A stretch of 64,000 nucleotides of DNA from Microcebus murinus. Lineage: Eukaryota > Chordata > Mammalia > Primates > Cheirogaleidae. The notes below the pieces were generated by a model. The model worked only from the letters and a program-made list of their open reading frames with translations. It did not search any database and was not told the origin of the DNA. A program made the translations under genes and the position numbers. The stretch covers positions 143,504,501 through 143,568,500 of the forward strand of contig NC_134104.1 of NCBI RefSeq assembly GCF_040939455.1. The letters run 5' to 3'. This document shows positions 48,772 through 59,633 of the stretch, piece after piece. Position 1 is the stretch's first letter; every line of letters starts with the position of its first letter.

Positions 48772-48900
48772 GTGAGATGTGCACCGTCTGGGGGATGGTC
48801 ATGATGGAGACTCAGACTTGTGGGGGGAGGGGGGGAAATGGGCATTTATTGAAACCTTAAAATCTGTACCCCCATAATATGCCGAAATAAAAAAAAAAAA
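48772..48900 (+). mobile_element. Young L1 3' tail nested in the old L1
   Basis: About 125 nt of L1 3' UTR ('gcaccgtctgggggatggtc', G-rich block, 'gtacccccataatatgccga') plus an A tail. Bounded by a perfect 14-nt target duplication, aaaacagcatagta, at 48758-48771 and 48897-48910. Inserted in the old L1's ORF2 sequence and near-identical to the tail at 59.2 kb. Confidence 0.92.
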
Positions 48901-49386
48901 CAGCATAGTACTGGCATAAAAGTAGACACATAGATCAATGGAACAGAGTAGAGAGCCCAGAAATAAAGGAGATAGACAAATGACAAACATATGAAAAAAT
49001 GCTCAATATCACTAATTATAAAGGAAATACAAATTAAAACCCCAATAAAATACCTCCTTACACCAGTCAGAATGGCCATTATTAAAACATCAAAAAAATA
49101 CTAGATGTTGGCACAGATGAAGTGAAAAGGGAACGATTACACACTGTTAATGGGAATATAAATTAGTGTAACCTCCATGGAAAAGAGTATGGAGATTTCT
49201 CAAAAAACTAAAAGTAGAAGTACCATTTGATCCAACAATCCTACTATTGGGTATCTACCCAGAGGAAAAGAAGTCATTATGTCAAAATTACACATGCCCT
49301 CATATGCTTATCACAGCACAATTCACAATTGCAAAGATACAGAATCAACCTAAATGCCAATCAGCTGATGAATGGATAAGGAAATC

Positions 49387-49419
49387 TCTGTGTGTGTGTG
49401 TGTGTGTATGTGTGTGTAG
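49387..49419 (+). repeat. (GT)n microsatellite within L1
   Basis: 'tgtgtgtgtgtgtgtgtgta' and further GT units interrupt the L1 ORF2 C-terminal sequence at a position where the family normally has only a short TG run. Confidence 0.9.
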
Positions 49420-49825
49420 GCGAGTGCGTGAATGCGCCCATGCCATGGAATACTACTCAGCCATAAAAAAAGAATGAAATAATACCTTTTGGAGTAACTT
49501 GGATGGAACTGGAAGCCATAATACTAAGTGAAGTATCTCAGGAACAGAAAAACAAATACTATGTGTACTCACTTATAATTGGGAAATAAATGATGGGTTA
49601 CACATAGTCATACAAAGTAGTATAATATACTTTGGATACTCACATGGGGGGAGCCTGAGAAGGGGCTAAGGGATCAAAATTTACCTATCTGGTACAATGA
49701 ATGCTATTTGGGTGATAGGTACACTGAAAGCCCTGACTTCACCACTATATAATTCATCCGTGTATCACAAAACCACTTGTTCATCCTAAATCTAATGATA
49801 AGCAAGCAAAAAAGAAAGAAAAGAG

Positions 49826-50815
49826 TTTCAATAATTAAAATAATATTCTGTGCTCAGAGTGGACCAGACAGGCAAGCAAACTGTCTTAGGTCAATAGCCC
49901 TAGAAGCAGAGCCTGAGACAAGGATCAGGTAGGTACATGCAGTTTCCCGGGAAAGCATTCTCACAAGAAACCTGTGAAGGAGGGAGGGTAGCAGGATGGA
50001 GCAAGGGGAGGAACTGAGCAAGGATGTGGTCTTAGACTTAGTCTGTCTTTGCCCTGATCTACAGAGGGGCTCTGGAGAAAAAAAAGTCCACACCCCAGAG
50101 GCATCCCTTCTTAAGAAAAGAAAGTTTATACTCTTATAGCTCTGTATGCCAGGAAGCTTCCCTCAGCCCAGGACAAGTTTCCAGAAAAGATAAGTAGCTG
50201 TGAAACATGAGCAACCGAGATTCACAGAAGCTGAAAAGATGGGTGTCCCAGCCCAATACGGGGAAGCAGCGAGAGGCACTACCATGTCTACTATACAGTC
50301 CCTTTGCTAGACAAAATGGGGCCAAGTGAGACAATATCCCATTACAGAATACTGTCTTATTTGGCCCCATTTTTCTGTATCAAAACTCTTTAATCACCAT
50401 TGCTAAGGCAAACTTTATTCCAGCACCTTCAGACCCTTTAAGGCCCTTTGAGAATAACATGGAGGTAGATTCCAAATGCAACACAAACAAGAAACAGCAG
50501 CACCAATGCAACAGTATAAACAAATGCTATTAGATCAGCCTTTGATGTGATAGGGGATCATACAGGACTTGTCACTGAGTACTAGGAACCAGGGAAAATG
50601 AACCCAGAGAAAAATGAGACAGGAAAAAATACCTTGACAATTCCAAAATGAAGCAGGCTATTAATTATCAGACAGATCACATCTCTGGATTCAGATATAT
50701 CCAATTGTATTCCCAGGTCTATAAATGTAATGGTATTCTCAGACCTACAGTCACCTCATTGGTTACAATGGAATAATAAATAATATGTGCCTTGCATATC
50801 TGTAGGATTAGAAAA
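49826..50815. other. Unassigned intergenic DNA
   Basis: Nothing recognised on either strand; the minus-strand frames at 49854-50370 lack known motifs. Confidence 0.45.
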
Positions 50816-51036
50816 TATTTGAGTAGTCCCCTAATGCAGCGTTTGGCTCATTGTGTACACAGCTCAAAAACTGGTATTTATTGCAGAGGCATATATTTCT
50901 GAGAATTTATCTATGTACCCCACTCCCAGCAACTGAACTTCTTCATTCCCCAAATACAAACAACTGAATTGGGTTTATCTATTACAGAACCCAAACAAAA
51001 GCCACAGATATTCAAATGTTAAAATAATCCATGCAC
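50816..51036 (+). repeat. Local duplication, copy A (probable source)
   Basis: About 215 nt from 'atttgagtagtcccctaatg' to 'aataatccatgca' recur at 52675-52891 in direct orientation, with about 12 substitutions and one 3-nt gap. Copy A lies in unbroken unique sequence, which suggests it is the older copy. No transposon ends or tail are recognisable. Confidence 0.9.
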
Positions 51037-52565
51037 CAAAGCACAGGTCAAAAAAGTAGGGCTGCATTCTTATAAAGCAACTTTCTCTGTCTAAAAGGCA
51101 AATTAAAAGACACCAAGCACTGGAGACAGGAGGAGGAAGAAAACTGGTGGATTAGAGATGACAAAATGAAGAATTTGCAAACCACAGCTGGAGCCTGAGC
51201 TTGCATCACTAGCACTGAAGAACTCTGAGTAAACCAAGATGGTGCTAAGTCGTCGTCCTTCCCCTTGCTTTCTGAAAGGACCATGAATTGCCAACAGCCA
51301 GTCTATTACCCCTTATCACCTAGTGTGGATTAACACTTGTCTGATGTTGAAGGTTCTCTCCAGCCCTCATCCTAACAACCCCATGTGGACTACCACAATC
51401 TGATGGCCAGAGTCTCTCATGGGACTTATTCACCCCTGTTGCCAGCATGGATGGTAGGGATGAACACTGAGGACCACGGAGACATGAATGGAAAGTGAAA
51501 TACACTTCTCCCACACATTCTTCTGTCTTGCCTACATTTTGCCCATTTGACCTTTACGTTTACCCAGCAAAACTCTAAGAAATACCAGATGCTGTTCAGG
51601 GCTGCAGCAGTCCACCACCCAGAGGAAACTTGGCCAAGGTGCCAATTCTATGCTGCCTGCAGAGTTGTTTGGGAGAAAAGCAGTGGGATGTAACAATTTA
51701 CACTTGGATTTTTCTTTTCTTTGTTTAGAATTTGGTGTCCCCTTCCATTTCTCTTTCTTCTCCTTTCACCACAGCTCCAATTAGAAAATTCAATTGCACA
51801 AAATTCCACTCCACAGGAACCTATATCAAATTTAGGAAGTCATTGGTGTATAAAGAACATTCATTTCAAGAGGGTAGGACAGAGCGTGCCATGTAATCAA
51901 AAGCAATTAAAGACATTCATGCAATTGTGAATACACATTCTCTGCATACACAATTATGGAGAATTGTTCAGAAAGCTTACACGCTGTGGTGCTGGATGGT
52001 TTCCAAAAAGCACTTAAGGCATAAGAAACACTTATTTGGGGCTTGCAAACATGAGTTTTGTTTGTGTTCTTGTGCATGTTTGGCAAATACAATGCAGGCT
52101 CTGCTTTCAGAACATTTGGCCCTAAATAAAAAGAAATGTTTCATCAAATCCACCAAGGAGTACAGTAAACCCAAAACTTCTTCTATTGGCTCCAGAGGGA
52201 GGCTGAGGTAGATTCTGTTTGTTTTCCAGTTTCAAGCAACATCTGGACGCAATCGCCAAGAGTTCTGCTTGCTTTGGCCACATCTAGCCAAGAAACAGAA
52301 AGTCTTACCAAGGGCCCAGTACATTAATTGCAAAGCTGTCCAATACTTGGAGCATACCTGGAGCACAGGTAGGAGGGCAAAATGTCTGTGTGAGCAGGTT
52401 GATCTCATCCTGTGCCTCTCATTGACCTCAAACATTTACCAGCTGCTCCAGTACACAAAAGGTACCACCCACACACCTATTGGATTCCTTGGATGTGCAG
52501 GGCAAGAAGGAGAAGGAGGTGTTTCTATCATCTTTATCTAGTAAATAAGAAACAAACCAAAATTT
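51037..52565. other. Unassigned intergenic DNA between the two duplicate copies
   Basis: No recognised repeat or gene. A stretch at about 52220-52370 ('gtacattaattgcaaagctg') is moderately complex and repeat-free, the kind of sequence in which a conserved enhancer could lie, but nothing proves it. Confidence 0.35.
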
Positions 52566-52566
52566 T

Positions 52567-53005
52567 GCAGTCTATCAACTAGGCTGAAATACCAACTCTG
52601 CCACTCACTTGCTCTGTGACTAAGCAAGTTATATAATATATGTATTATATAATACAGATTGCTCGAGGAGCAATGTTCGAGAAGTCTAATGCAGCATTTG
52701 GTTCATTGTGTACACAGCTCAATAATTGGTCTTTATTGCAGAGGCATATATTTCTGAGAATTTATCTATGTCCCCCACTCCCAGCAACTGAACTTCTTCA
52801 TTCCCCAAATACAAACAACTGAATTGGGTTTATTTATTACAGAACCCAAACAAAAACCACAAATATTCCAATGTTAAAATAATCCATGCACTGTCCTCAT
52901 TGGTAAAATAAAAATAATGTTACTATCTGCCTCATGAAGCTGTTGAAGACTAATGACAAATGTAAAGTGGGCACACAGAGTAATTTCTCAATGAATATAC
53001 ACTAA
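52567..53005 (+). repeat. MIR SINE split by an insertion
   Basis: The left part (52567-52630) reads 'aataccaactctgccactca', 'cttgctctgtgactaagcaa'. The right part (from 52892) resumes 'tgtcctcattggtaaaataa', 'actatctgcctcatgaagct' and 'agtaatttctcaatgaatat'. About 20 nt of MIR consensus between the parts are missing. The inserted 260 nt are a palindromic junction segment plus duplicate copy B. Confidence 0.85.
52675..52891 (+). repeat. Local duplication, copy B (inserted in MIR)
   Basis: Same orientation as copy A, 1.86 kb downstream, about 94% identical. It is preceded by two perfect small palindromes not present in copy A: atataata-tatg-tattatat (52631-52650) and attgctc-gag-gagcaat (52658-52674). 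It ends at 'aataatccatgca', directly against MIR sequence. No poly(A) tail and no target-site duplication. Confidence 0.9.
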
Positions 53006-53251
53006 AACTATTAAATTATCTTCTTATAGTCTCCTATGTGACTTCTCTTGGACTTCTGTGCAGAAAAGCCTCCCCATTTTTTTAAAAAAAAGCCTTGATC
53101 TGCCACCCTCACAGGTGACCACACCACCATTTCCTTAAATGCCAAGTTCTTTGAAAGAGAAATCTCCATGTGCTGTCCTGCCCTCACTCCCATTAACTCA
53201 CACCTCCTGCTCCCTTCCCCATAATGAGTGGTGAGGATCACTTGATGAGGA

Positions 53252-53292
53252 CAACCCTTGACACGTGACATCAACAACCCTTGACACCTGAC
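53252..53292 (+). repeat. Short tandem duplication (period 23)
   Basis: 'caacccttgacacgtgac' at 53252 recurs as 'caacccttgacacctgac' at 53275, one mismatch in 18. Confidence 0.85.
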
Positions 53293-53640
53293 TTTGGGTG
53301 CTTCCCAGTGGCAGGATATGTTGCTCTACCCCACTGACATGTCGGCCACGTGAACAGAGTGGGACAGTGGAATGTAGGCATGACATTTGCCGCTTGTACA
53401 CATAAGCTTTAAATGTGTTCACTCAGTCTGTTTAGCCTCTTGAATTCTTGCCTTCAATGCGAGCAGTATCAAAAATAGAGACTACTCCTTTAGGCTGAGT
53501 CCAGGAATGAGAAGATGCCAGAAAAGCCCTCCAGAATCACAGCCAACTTGCAGCCTTCTTTTAATGTAAAAGAAATAGGTGTTTAATTTTATTCTGTTGA
53601 AAATTGAGTTGTTACTGTAGCAAAAGTTGACTAATACCTA
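53290..53640 (+). mobile_element. Possible LTR fragment
   Basis: The closing sequence 'gttgttactgtagcaaaagt', 'tgactaatacctagc' resembles LTR 3' ends of the ERVL/MaLR group; the rest is unassigned. Confidence 0.35.
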
Positions 53641-54955
53641 GCACCTGCTCTCCTATCAGCATAAAAGTATCTCCTTCTAATGATCAATAAGGGATGGTCT
53701 GCCAAGGACCAACCCTCTTCTTCAGGGAACTTCCCCCTCCCCATTTTCCCCTGTATACATGGTTCCCATGGGTATTGCCATGTTTGTAATTGTCAGCTAC
53801 CCTGGTCACCAACTATTAGCTCATAGGTGGGTATCTGACCCAGTCTTCCCTGTGAGAAAAGCACGAAGCTATCATACACACAGAGGCAGATGTAAGAGAG
53901 AGGATCCAAGGGGACTGGAGCCACTGGTTAAAGTTGTTTTGCTTGTATGGTTAAATGTTCATGCATAGAAAAGAGTTCCTAGCTAAGAGAAAAGGGGCCC
54001 AGGGTGACCACAAGTGTACAGAGAAGCAAGAGGTCCTCTGTTCAGACAAGGGAGACTTACCATAAGCTATATGGTAGCTGAGGGACTGAAGCTTGACCAG
54101 TCAAATCCAGGCAGAACAGGTCAGTGTCAAAGTGGTTTAATGCCAGGCTCAGACATGGTCTTGCCCAAAGACTTGAGAAACTATCCAAATTCCTTCATGT
54201 TGAAAAGTTAAATCTAAAGGAAGAGTACAGGGCTTTAGCAAAGCTCATGAAACACCGGAGTTGGGAAGAGGATCACCAGGCAGACCTGGACCACCAGAGG
54301 GGAGATCAGACCATGAGGTTTCTGACAAATCATCCCAGGAATGTGAATAAGACACTTTTCAACCCAAATAGCCAGCCTGGGACCAGCCCTCCTAAGTCTG
54401 ATCACAAACAGAATTGCTGGGACCTCCGAGACACTCCCACTCTGATAGTTCACAGGAAGAGATTCTGGAACAAACACAGGAGTATTCGGAGCTTTAAAGG
54501 TAAAATGGCCTTTTATTTCACACCCTGACTCTGCTTCTTCATTTGTGGTGAGAGAGAGCTCTGCCCCAGTGCAGAAAAGCACAAAAACACCATCTTTCTC
54601 CTTTTAGAAAGAGAGAGGGGCTCACAGGGGCAGGACGCCTACTTAATACTTATCCTCCCAAGATATAATGTTCAGAAACCTGTGGGTTGTTGGGTTGGGG
54701 GCTGGAAAAACCTTGACATAGGGTGGACTGGGAGCTCTCCTATTGGCTCAGTCCCTGTTGACTCATGTGAGGCCCCATGACTGTCACAACCTGCCCAGGT
54801 CTCCCTGGAGACCTTGGACTTACTTGGGTTTACACAGGGGGAGGCTGAGTTTGGCGCAGACAATGGCCTGGTGGGAGGGGGGGACACTAACCTGCAGCTG
54901 AAGAACCAGGTGAATAAAGGGAATAATGAGCACAGCCAGGCAGGATTACAAAGTA
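53641..54955. other. Unassigned intergenic DNA
   Basis: No recognised repeat. Opposing frames at 54124-54582 and 54672-55139 (134, 115 and 155 codons) overlap each other or a MIR and show no known domain. Confidence 0.45.
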
Positions 54956-54961
54956 CTAAGG

Positions 54962-55142
54962 ATGGCAATAAGTTAATAATCACTAACACCTCTCCAGTGG
55001 TAAGTGTGAGGCAAAGATCTAAACATGCACACAGATACTCATTAATCCTCATAACATCCCTATGAGATAGATGCCATGAAAAGCTCCACTTTACAGATAA
55101 GAAAACTAAAGAGTGAGAGAGTTTAATTAATTCTCCCATGAT
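54962..55142 (-). repeat. MIR SINE
   Basis: 'actcattaatcctcataaca', 'tccctatgagatagatgcca', 'tccactttacagataagaaa': antisense MIR, well preserved. Confidence 0.85.
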
Positions 55143-55144
55143 TT

Positions 55145-55895
55145 ATCCTAAAGACATTGTTAAAGGAGTATGTAAAGATTTGGCCACAGAATGTTCATCA
55201 CAGCACTGTTTTTAATAATGGTAAGATTTTAATAGTGACATTGTAGGCAAACTTAAATATCCAACCATAAGGCGTGGATTAAATATTTAATTTAATTACA
55301 CTTAAATTACAACTCGTCTACCCTACATTAAAAAATAATCTAGGCCAGGTGCAATGGCTCACGCCTTTAGTCCTAGCACTCCGGAAAGCTGAGGTGGGAG
55401 GATTGCTTGAGCTCAGAAGTTTGAGACCAGCCTGAGCAAAAGCAAGACCTCATCTCTACTTAAAAATAGAAAAATTAACTGGGCAATCGTGGTGCACACC
55501 TGTAGTCCCAGCTACTCTGGAGGCTGAGGCAAGAAAATAGCTTGAGCCTAGTAGTTAAGGTTGCAGTGAGCTACAATCACACCACTGCACTCTACCCAAG
55601 GCCACAGAGTAAGATTCTTTCTCAAATAATAATCATTATCATCATCATCTAGTGGGCATATGGTTTTGAAATAAGAATCTGTCCATCATATATTATTCAG
55701 TGAAAACTCGGGGCACAAAATAAAGTACAATCCCATATTTTGGTAATTATAAATATATATGGGTTTTTAAAGAAAGAATATGCACTGAAGTGTTAATAGT
55801 GATCTACAAATGTAAGGTTGTGGATCCTTTTGTTGACTCTTTCCGTTATGCAAATCTTCTGATAAAAATGAATTGCTCTTCCATAACAGAAAAAC
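55145..55895 (+). mobile_element. Old L1 (L1M-type) 3' end, interrupted by an Alu
   Basis: Sense L1M 3' features lie on both sides of the Alu: 'atgttcatcacagcactgtt', 'aaatatccaaccataaggcg' before it, and 'atattattcagtgaaaactc', 'tacaatcccatattttggta' after it (55628 on). Confidence 0.65.
55344..55627 (+). mobile_element. Alu SINE
   Basis: 'ggccaggtgcaatggctcac' to 'taagattctttctcaaataa'. Flanked by aataatc on both sides (55335-55341 and about 55628-55634), a likely target-site duplication. The right arm 'ttgcagtgagctacaatcac' is of the older type. Confidence 0.9.
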
Positions 55896-57985
55896 TATAT
55901 TAATCTTTTAAACAAAGTAGGATGGAGCATTATCAAGACATCAAGATCATGTTTAGGGAGGGATCCTAATTCCATGTACATAGACACAATTGAAATTGCT
56001 GTTGCAAGTGGAATTAGTGTAATCCAGCACTTCCCAAAAGTGCATTGCTAGAAAAAGGGGTATTTCACAGTCAAATAAATTGGGTAACTCTGCATACTCC
56101 TCTTGAAGATTCACAATGCATAAATTCTGTTAGAAAAGGGGGAAAAACAGTGTAATTGTTTTAACCGACCATTTTCCAATCTTATTTAATTATGGAGCTC
56201 CTTTATACTTATTTATAAGTGTAAATAAATATTTATAGTTCAGGAAATGTTCACACATTTTGAAAGTGGTGGTTTTATTTATCACTCATCCTTCTGTTGA
56301 GCACACAACACTTATAGAACATAATATATATTTATACGTCATGATGTTTGGAAATAGAGTTTGAATCCAAGTTTATTACTCCAGTATTCACCGGCTATAT
56401 GACTCTTGAGCAACCTTGTTTTTAAGATGGAGCTAATATCAACTGCATTTCAAGCTCTGTAGTAGAGAGTCTGACTCCATTTTTGATATTTGACCACTGA
56501 CTTCTCATTATGTCTTACCATTCCTCTTTGCCTCCACATATGGACAAGCTTGTAAAAAAAAAAAAAAAAAATGCCTGTATCTCCTGCTATAGCATTAGCA
56601 GAAAGTTTTCTCCCACTCCCTATCCACTAAAATGGGCCAATCCATTCCTTCTTTGCCCAAGCCAGCCCAGATCTGCTTGGCCAACCAGCTCCCCCCAGGA
56701 GTCCCTCACTTGCATAATAAGCATTCTCTCAAATTCTTTTGGTATGCATTCTCATCAGCCTCAACATACAAACCAAATCCCAGGTGGGGATTCATTCTGA
56801 TTCTGCAGGGTGACCACAAAACAGGTCCTTATGAGAATTAAGTCAATTGTGTCTGCCACATAATAAGTGTTCAATAAATGTTTATTATTTTCCTTCTCCA
56901 AAATTGTACTCCCCCAGAAGAATAGCTACTAATTGGAGACAGGAAATGAGATTATATACCTCTGACTGAATGCTAATTTCAGGGTGTATTTCATAGTTGA
57001 GCTGCTAAAAGAAAAGATAAAAAAATTATATTAAGCATAAAAGTACAGTTTTGAAGTGAACCATTTGCTGTGACTAAAAACAGGGACTTCCAAAAACTTA
57101 AACCATCCTGGTCCAAGTAAAAACCCCAGAAAATTTTCTGCATTCAAATCACTATCTCAGAGTCCATTCCAGACAATGACATTTGAAAGGACTAAATAAG
57201 AAGAAGAAACAATAGGAAAAGCAAGTTAGAAAAAAAAAAAAGACTCATGCTTATTTACTGTTCTCATGTTCTTCTAAAAATCAAAATGTAGAAATTAATT
57301 TTCTCTTTTTTTTTTTAGCAAGATAGAACCTAGTTTCAAAATCTCACAAGTGGAAACAATACAGAATAATTCCAAAACTAGCTCAGGACCTATTTTTCTT
57401 AAGCAGTCTTTGGTTTTCCCATGACTGAAGCTTTAGGTGACCTTATTGGAGTTCATCTATTTTCTATATTTGTAATATTTGTGGTTTTCCGGTATCTTTT
57501 GAATACCCTTCCTATACTTTGAAAAGTTTCCAGCCTGTGAGACCCACCAGGGAACCTGCTTCCCCTGCCTCCCTTGCAATCTGGGCACAAGGAAGCACAT
57601 CAGATACACCCCCACAGATTTCGATAAAGAAAACAAGACAAGAAGGCCTTGCAGCACTTAATCTATCTTATTGGAAAGGGAGTGTGGAAGAGAAATAGCA
57701 AGCTTTCAGAGTCTGAGACAGCAGAGAATTTAGCAGCCGCATCTTAAGTCACTGTCCTCGGTAAGAACTTGGGGGCATGTATCCACTATCACAAGAATGT
57801 GCCTGCAAGGAGCCCTAGAAAATATCATTGTGGTTTTCTTCCTGACTGTGTAGCCCCCAATCCTGATTCCCTTAGTATTCACTAACTTCCTTTTCTGTTT
57901 AAACTAGCTAAAAATGACAAGTAATACAATGCTCCAGAACCACAAGATGTTTAGAAACACTATAGAGTCTTTTTTTTCTGGGTGG
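55896..57985. other. Mostly unassigned intergenic DNA with MIR remnants
   Basis: MIR-like sense sequence at about 56345-56450 ('agtttgaatccaagtttatt', 'gagcaaccttgtttttaaga') and a MIR or L2 end at 56830-56890 ('taataagtgttcaataaatg'). Poly(A) runs at 56556 and 57229. No gene. Confidence 0.5.
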
Positions 57986-57989
57986 AGGC

Positions 57990-58017
57990 GGGGGGGGGGG
58001 GGGGGGGGGGAGGGAGG
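57990..58017 (+). repeat. Homopolymer G run (21 G) and G-rich flank
   Basis: 21 consecutive G at 57990-58010, then agggagg, preceded by 'gggtggaggc'. Such a run is rare, mutable and assembly-sensitive; it can form a G-quadruplex. It lies beside the antisense L1 tail. Confidence 0.9.
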
Positions 58018-58022
58018 AACAA

Positions 58023-58748
58023 CTATGGTGTTTTATTTTTTTTTATTTCAGCATATTATGGGGGTACAAATGTTCAGGTTACATATATGACCTTGCACCT
58101 CCCTCCCCAGTCAGAGCTTCAAGCGTGTCCATCCCCCAGACGGTGCACATCGTATTCATTATGTATATAATAGGCCAGACGCGGTGGCTCACACCTGTAA
58201 TCCTAGTCCTCTGGGAGGCCGAGGCAGAAGGATTGCTTGAGCTCAGGTAGAGACCAGCCTGAGCAAGAGCGAGACCCCATCTCTACTAAAAATAGAAAGA
58301 AATTAGTCAAACAACTAAAAAAAAAAAATAGAAAAAATATTAGCCAGGCATGGTAATGCCTGCCTGTAGTCCCAACTACCCAGGAGGCTGAGGCAGGAGG
58401 ATCACTTGAGCCCAAAAGTTTGAGGTTGCTGTGAGCTAGGCTGACCCCACAGCACTCTAGCCCTGGCAAGAGAGTGAGACTCTGTCTCAAAAAAATAAAT
58501 AAATAAATAAATATGTATGTATATACCCATCCCCTCCTCCCCACTCCTATCTGCCTAACACCCGATAAATGTTATTTCTATATGTGCACTTAGGTGTTCA
58601 TCAGTTGAAACCAATTTGATGGTGAGTACCTGTGATGTTTATTTTTCCATTCTTGAGATACTTCATTTAGTAGAATGGGTTCCAGCTCTATCCAGGATAA
58701 TACAAGAGGTGCTATATCACCATTGTTTCTTGTGGCTGAATAGTGCTT
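58023..58748 (-). mobile_element. Young L1 3' end, minus strand, split by an Alu
   Basis: 'atttcagcatattatggggg' begins the antisense tail (58046-58065). The sequence continues to 58171, is interrupted by the Alu, resumes at about 58511 ('cccatcccctcctccccact') and ends near 58748 in the antisense ORF2 end ('cttgtggctgaatagtgctt'). Confidence 0.85.
58172..58510 (+). mobile_element. Strepsirrhine-type Alu SINE inside L1
   Basis: 'ggccagacgcggtggctcac' to a tail of (AAAT)n at 58492-58512. Diagnostic right arm 'gaggttgctgtgagctaggc' and a long A-rich middle. Flanked by tatgtatata on both sides, a credible target duplication; younger than the L1 it interrupts. Confidence 0.93.
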
Positions 58749-59234
58749 TTAAACACCTATCTCAACCTATCTTCAGTCTGAAACCAGTATGCTACCTATT
58801 CTTACAGGATGAATGAGAGATGCTAGAGATTGGGCAGGTTAATTTTTTCCTGATATTCCAAATGTTAACTAGATGGTTGCTCACTTTATTCCATCCAAGT
58901 TAAGTTCAATTTTATATTTGGCTGGGTGAATATTTTGAAATAAAAGGAAAAAATGAGAAAACAACCCTAGAGGAAGATAGAAGGAAACTGACAGCCTGTG
59001 AAGACAAGGGAAGCCTTATGTGCTCTAGCAGTAGCAGATAAAGGGGACTAAATGTTGTCACCAACTCCATTTAAGAAAGAAAAAGGCAGTAGAGATTAAA
59101 TAACAAAACAAAGATTCCATGTTTCCCCACCATGGGACCCAGAATGAACTGAGCTAAAAATTATTCACATCAGCTTCCAAAGAAAATTCAAGCAGAATTA
59201 GAACAAGACCAAGGGCATCAATATCCCACCCCTA

Positions 59235-59306
59235 GGGGGGGAAATGGGCATTTATTGAAACCTTAAAATCTGTACCCCCATAATATGCCAAAATAAAAAA
59301 AAAAAT
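59235..59306 (+). mobile_element. Minimal young L1 insertion (about 72 nt with tail)
   Basis: Only the last ~60 nt of L1 ('gaaatgggcatttattgaaa', 'gtacccccataatatgccaa') and a poly(A) are present. Perfect 14-nt target duplication atatcccaccccta at 59221-59234 and 59307-59320. Confidence 0.95.
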
Positions 59307-59383
59307 ATATCCCACCCCTAACAAGTGGTAAAGATCAGATCCAGAGAGGGCTTCCCTTATTCCAGCAGCAAAAGAAAAAATAA

Positions 59384-59398
59384 TAATAATAATAATGC
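59384..59398 (+). repeat. (AAT)n microsatellite
   Basis: Five to six AAT units ('aataataataataataat') next to poly(A) runs. Confidence 0.85.
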
Positions 59399-59517
59399 AG
59401 ATCTACATGAAAGCTTACCAAAAAAAAAAACAAAAAAAAACCTCTATGATATCCCCTGGGGGGGAAAAAAAGGAAAAGAGAAAAAAGCATATATATACAC
59501 TGTGTTTGTGTATTTAC

Positions 59518-59518
<1 letters not shown>

Positions 59519-59563
<45 letters not shown>
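59519..59563 (+). repeat. (TA)n(CA)n compound microsatellite
   Basis: About 12 TA units followed by about 10 CA units; a strongly unstable compound repeat. Confidence 0.95.
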
Positions 59564-59633
59564 TTTGTTTTGATTGACATACATCTATATTATGTTTTGT
59601 TTGATATACATATATGTCATATATATGTATATA

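Larger units (their letters stand above)
44390..49825 (+). mobile_element. Nearly full-length old L1 (L1MA/L1P-like), inactive
   Basis: About 5.4 kb in sense order: 5' UTR-like GC-richer sequence (44.39-45.25 kb), ORF1 remnants (45.27-46.25 kb), ORF2 endonuclease (46.3-47.0 kb), reverse transcriptase (47.2-48.65 kb), C-terminal region (48.95-49.5 kb) and 3' UTR ending near 'cacttgttcatcctaaatct'. Numerous stops, indels and a nested younger L1 tail at 48772-48900 make it non-functional. The 5' boundary is uncertain. A GT microsatellite at 49387-49419 has expanded inside ORF2. Confidence 0.88.

Noticed and set aside
54124..55139. Frames of 134, 115 and 155 codons on opposite strands
   Set aside because: They overlap each other or an antisense MIR, have no domain, splice or promoter context, and look like chance.
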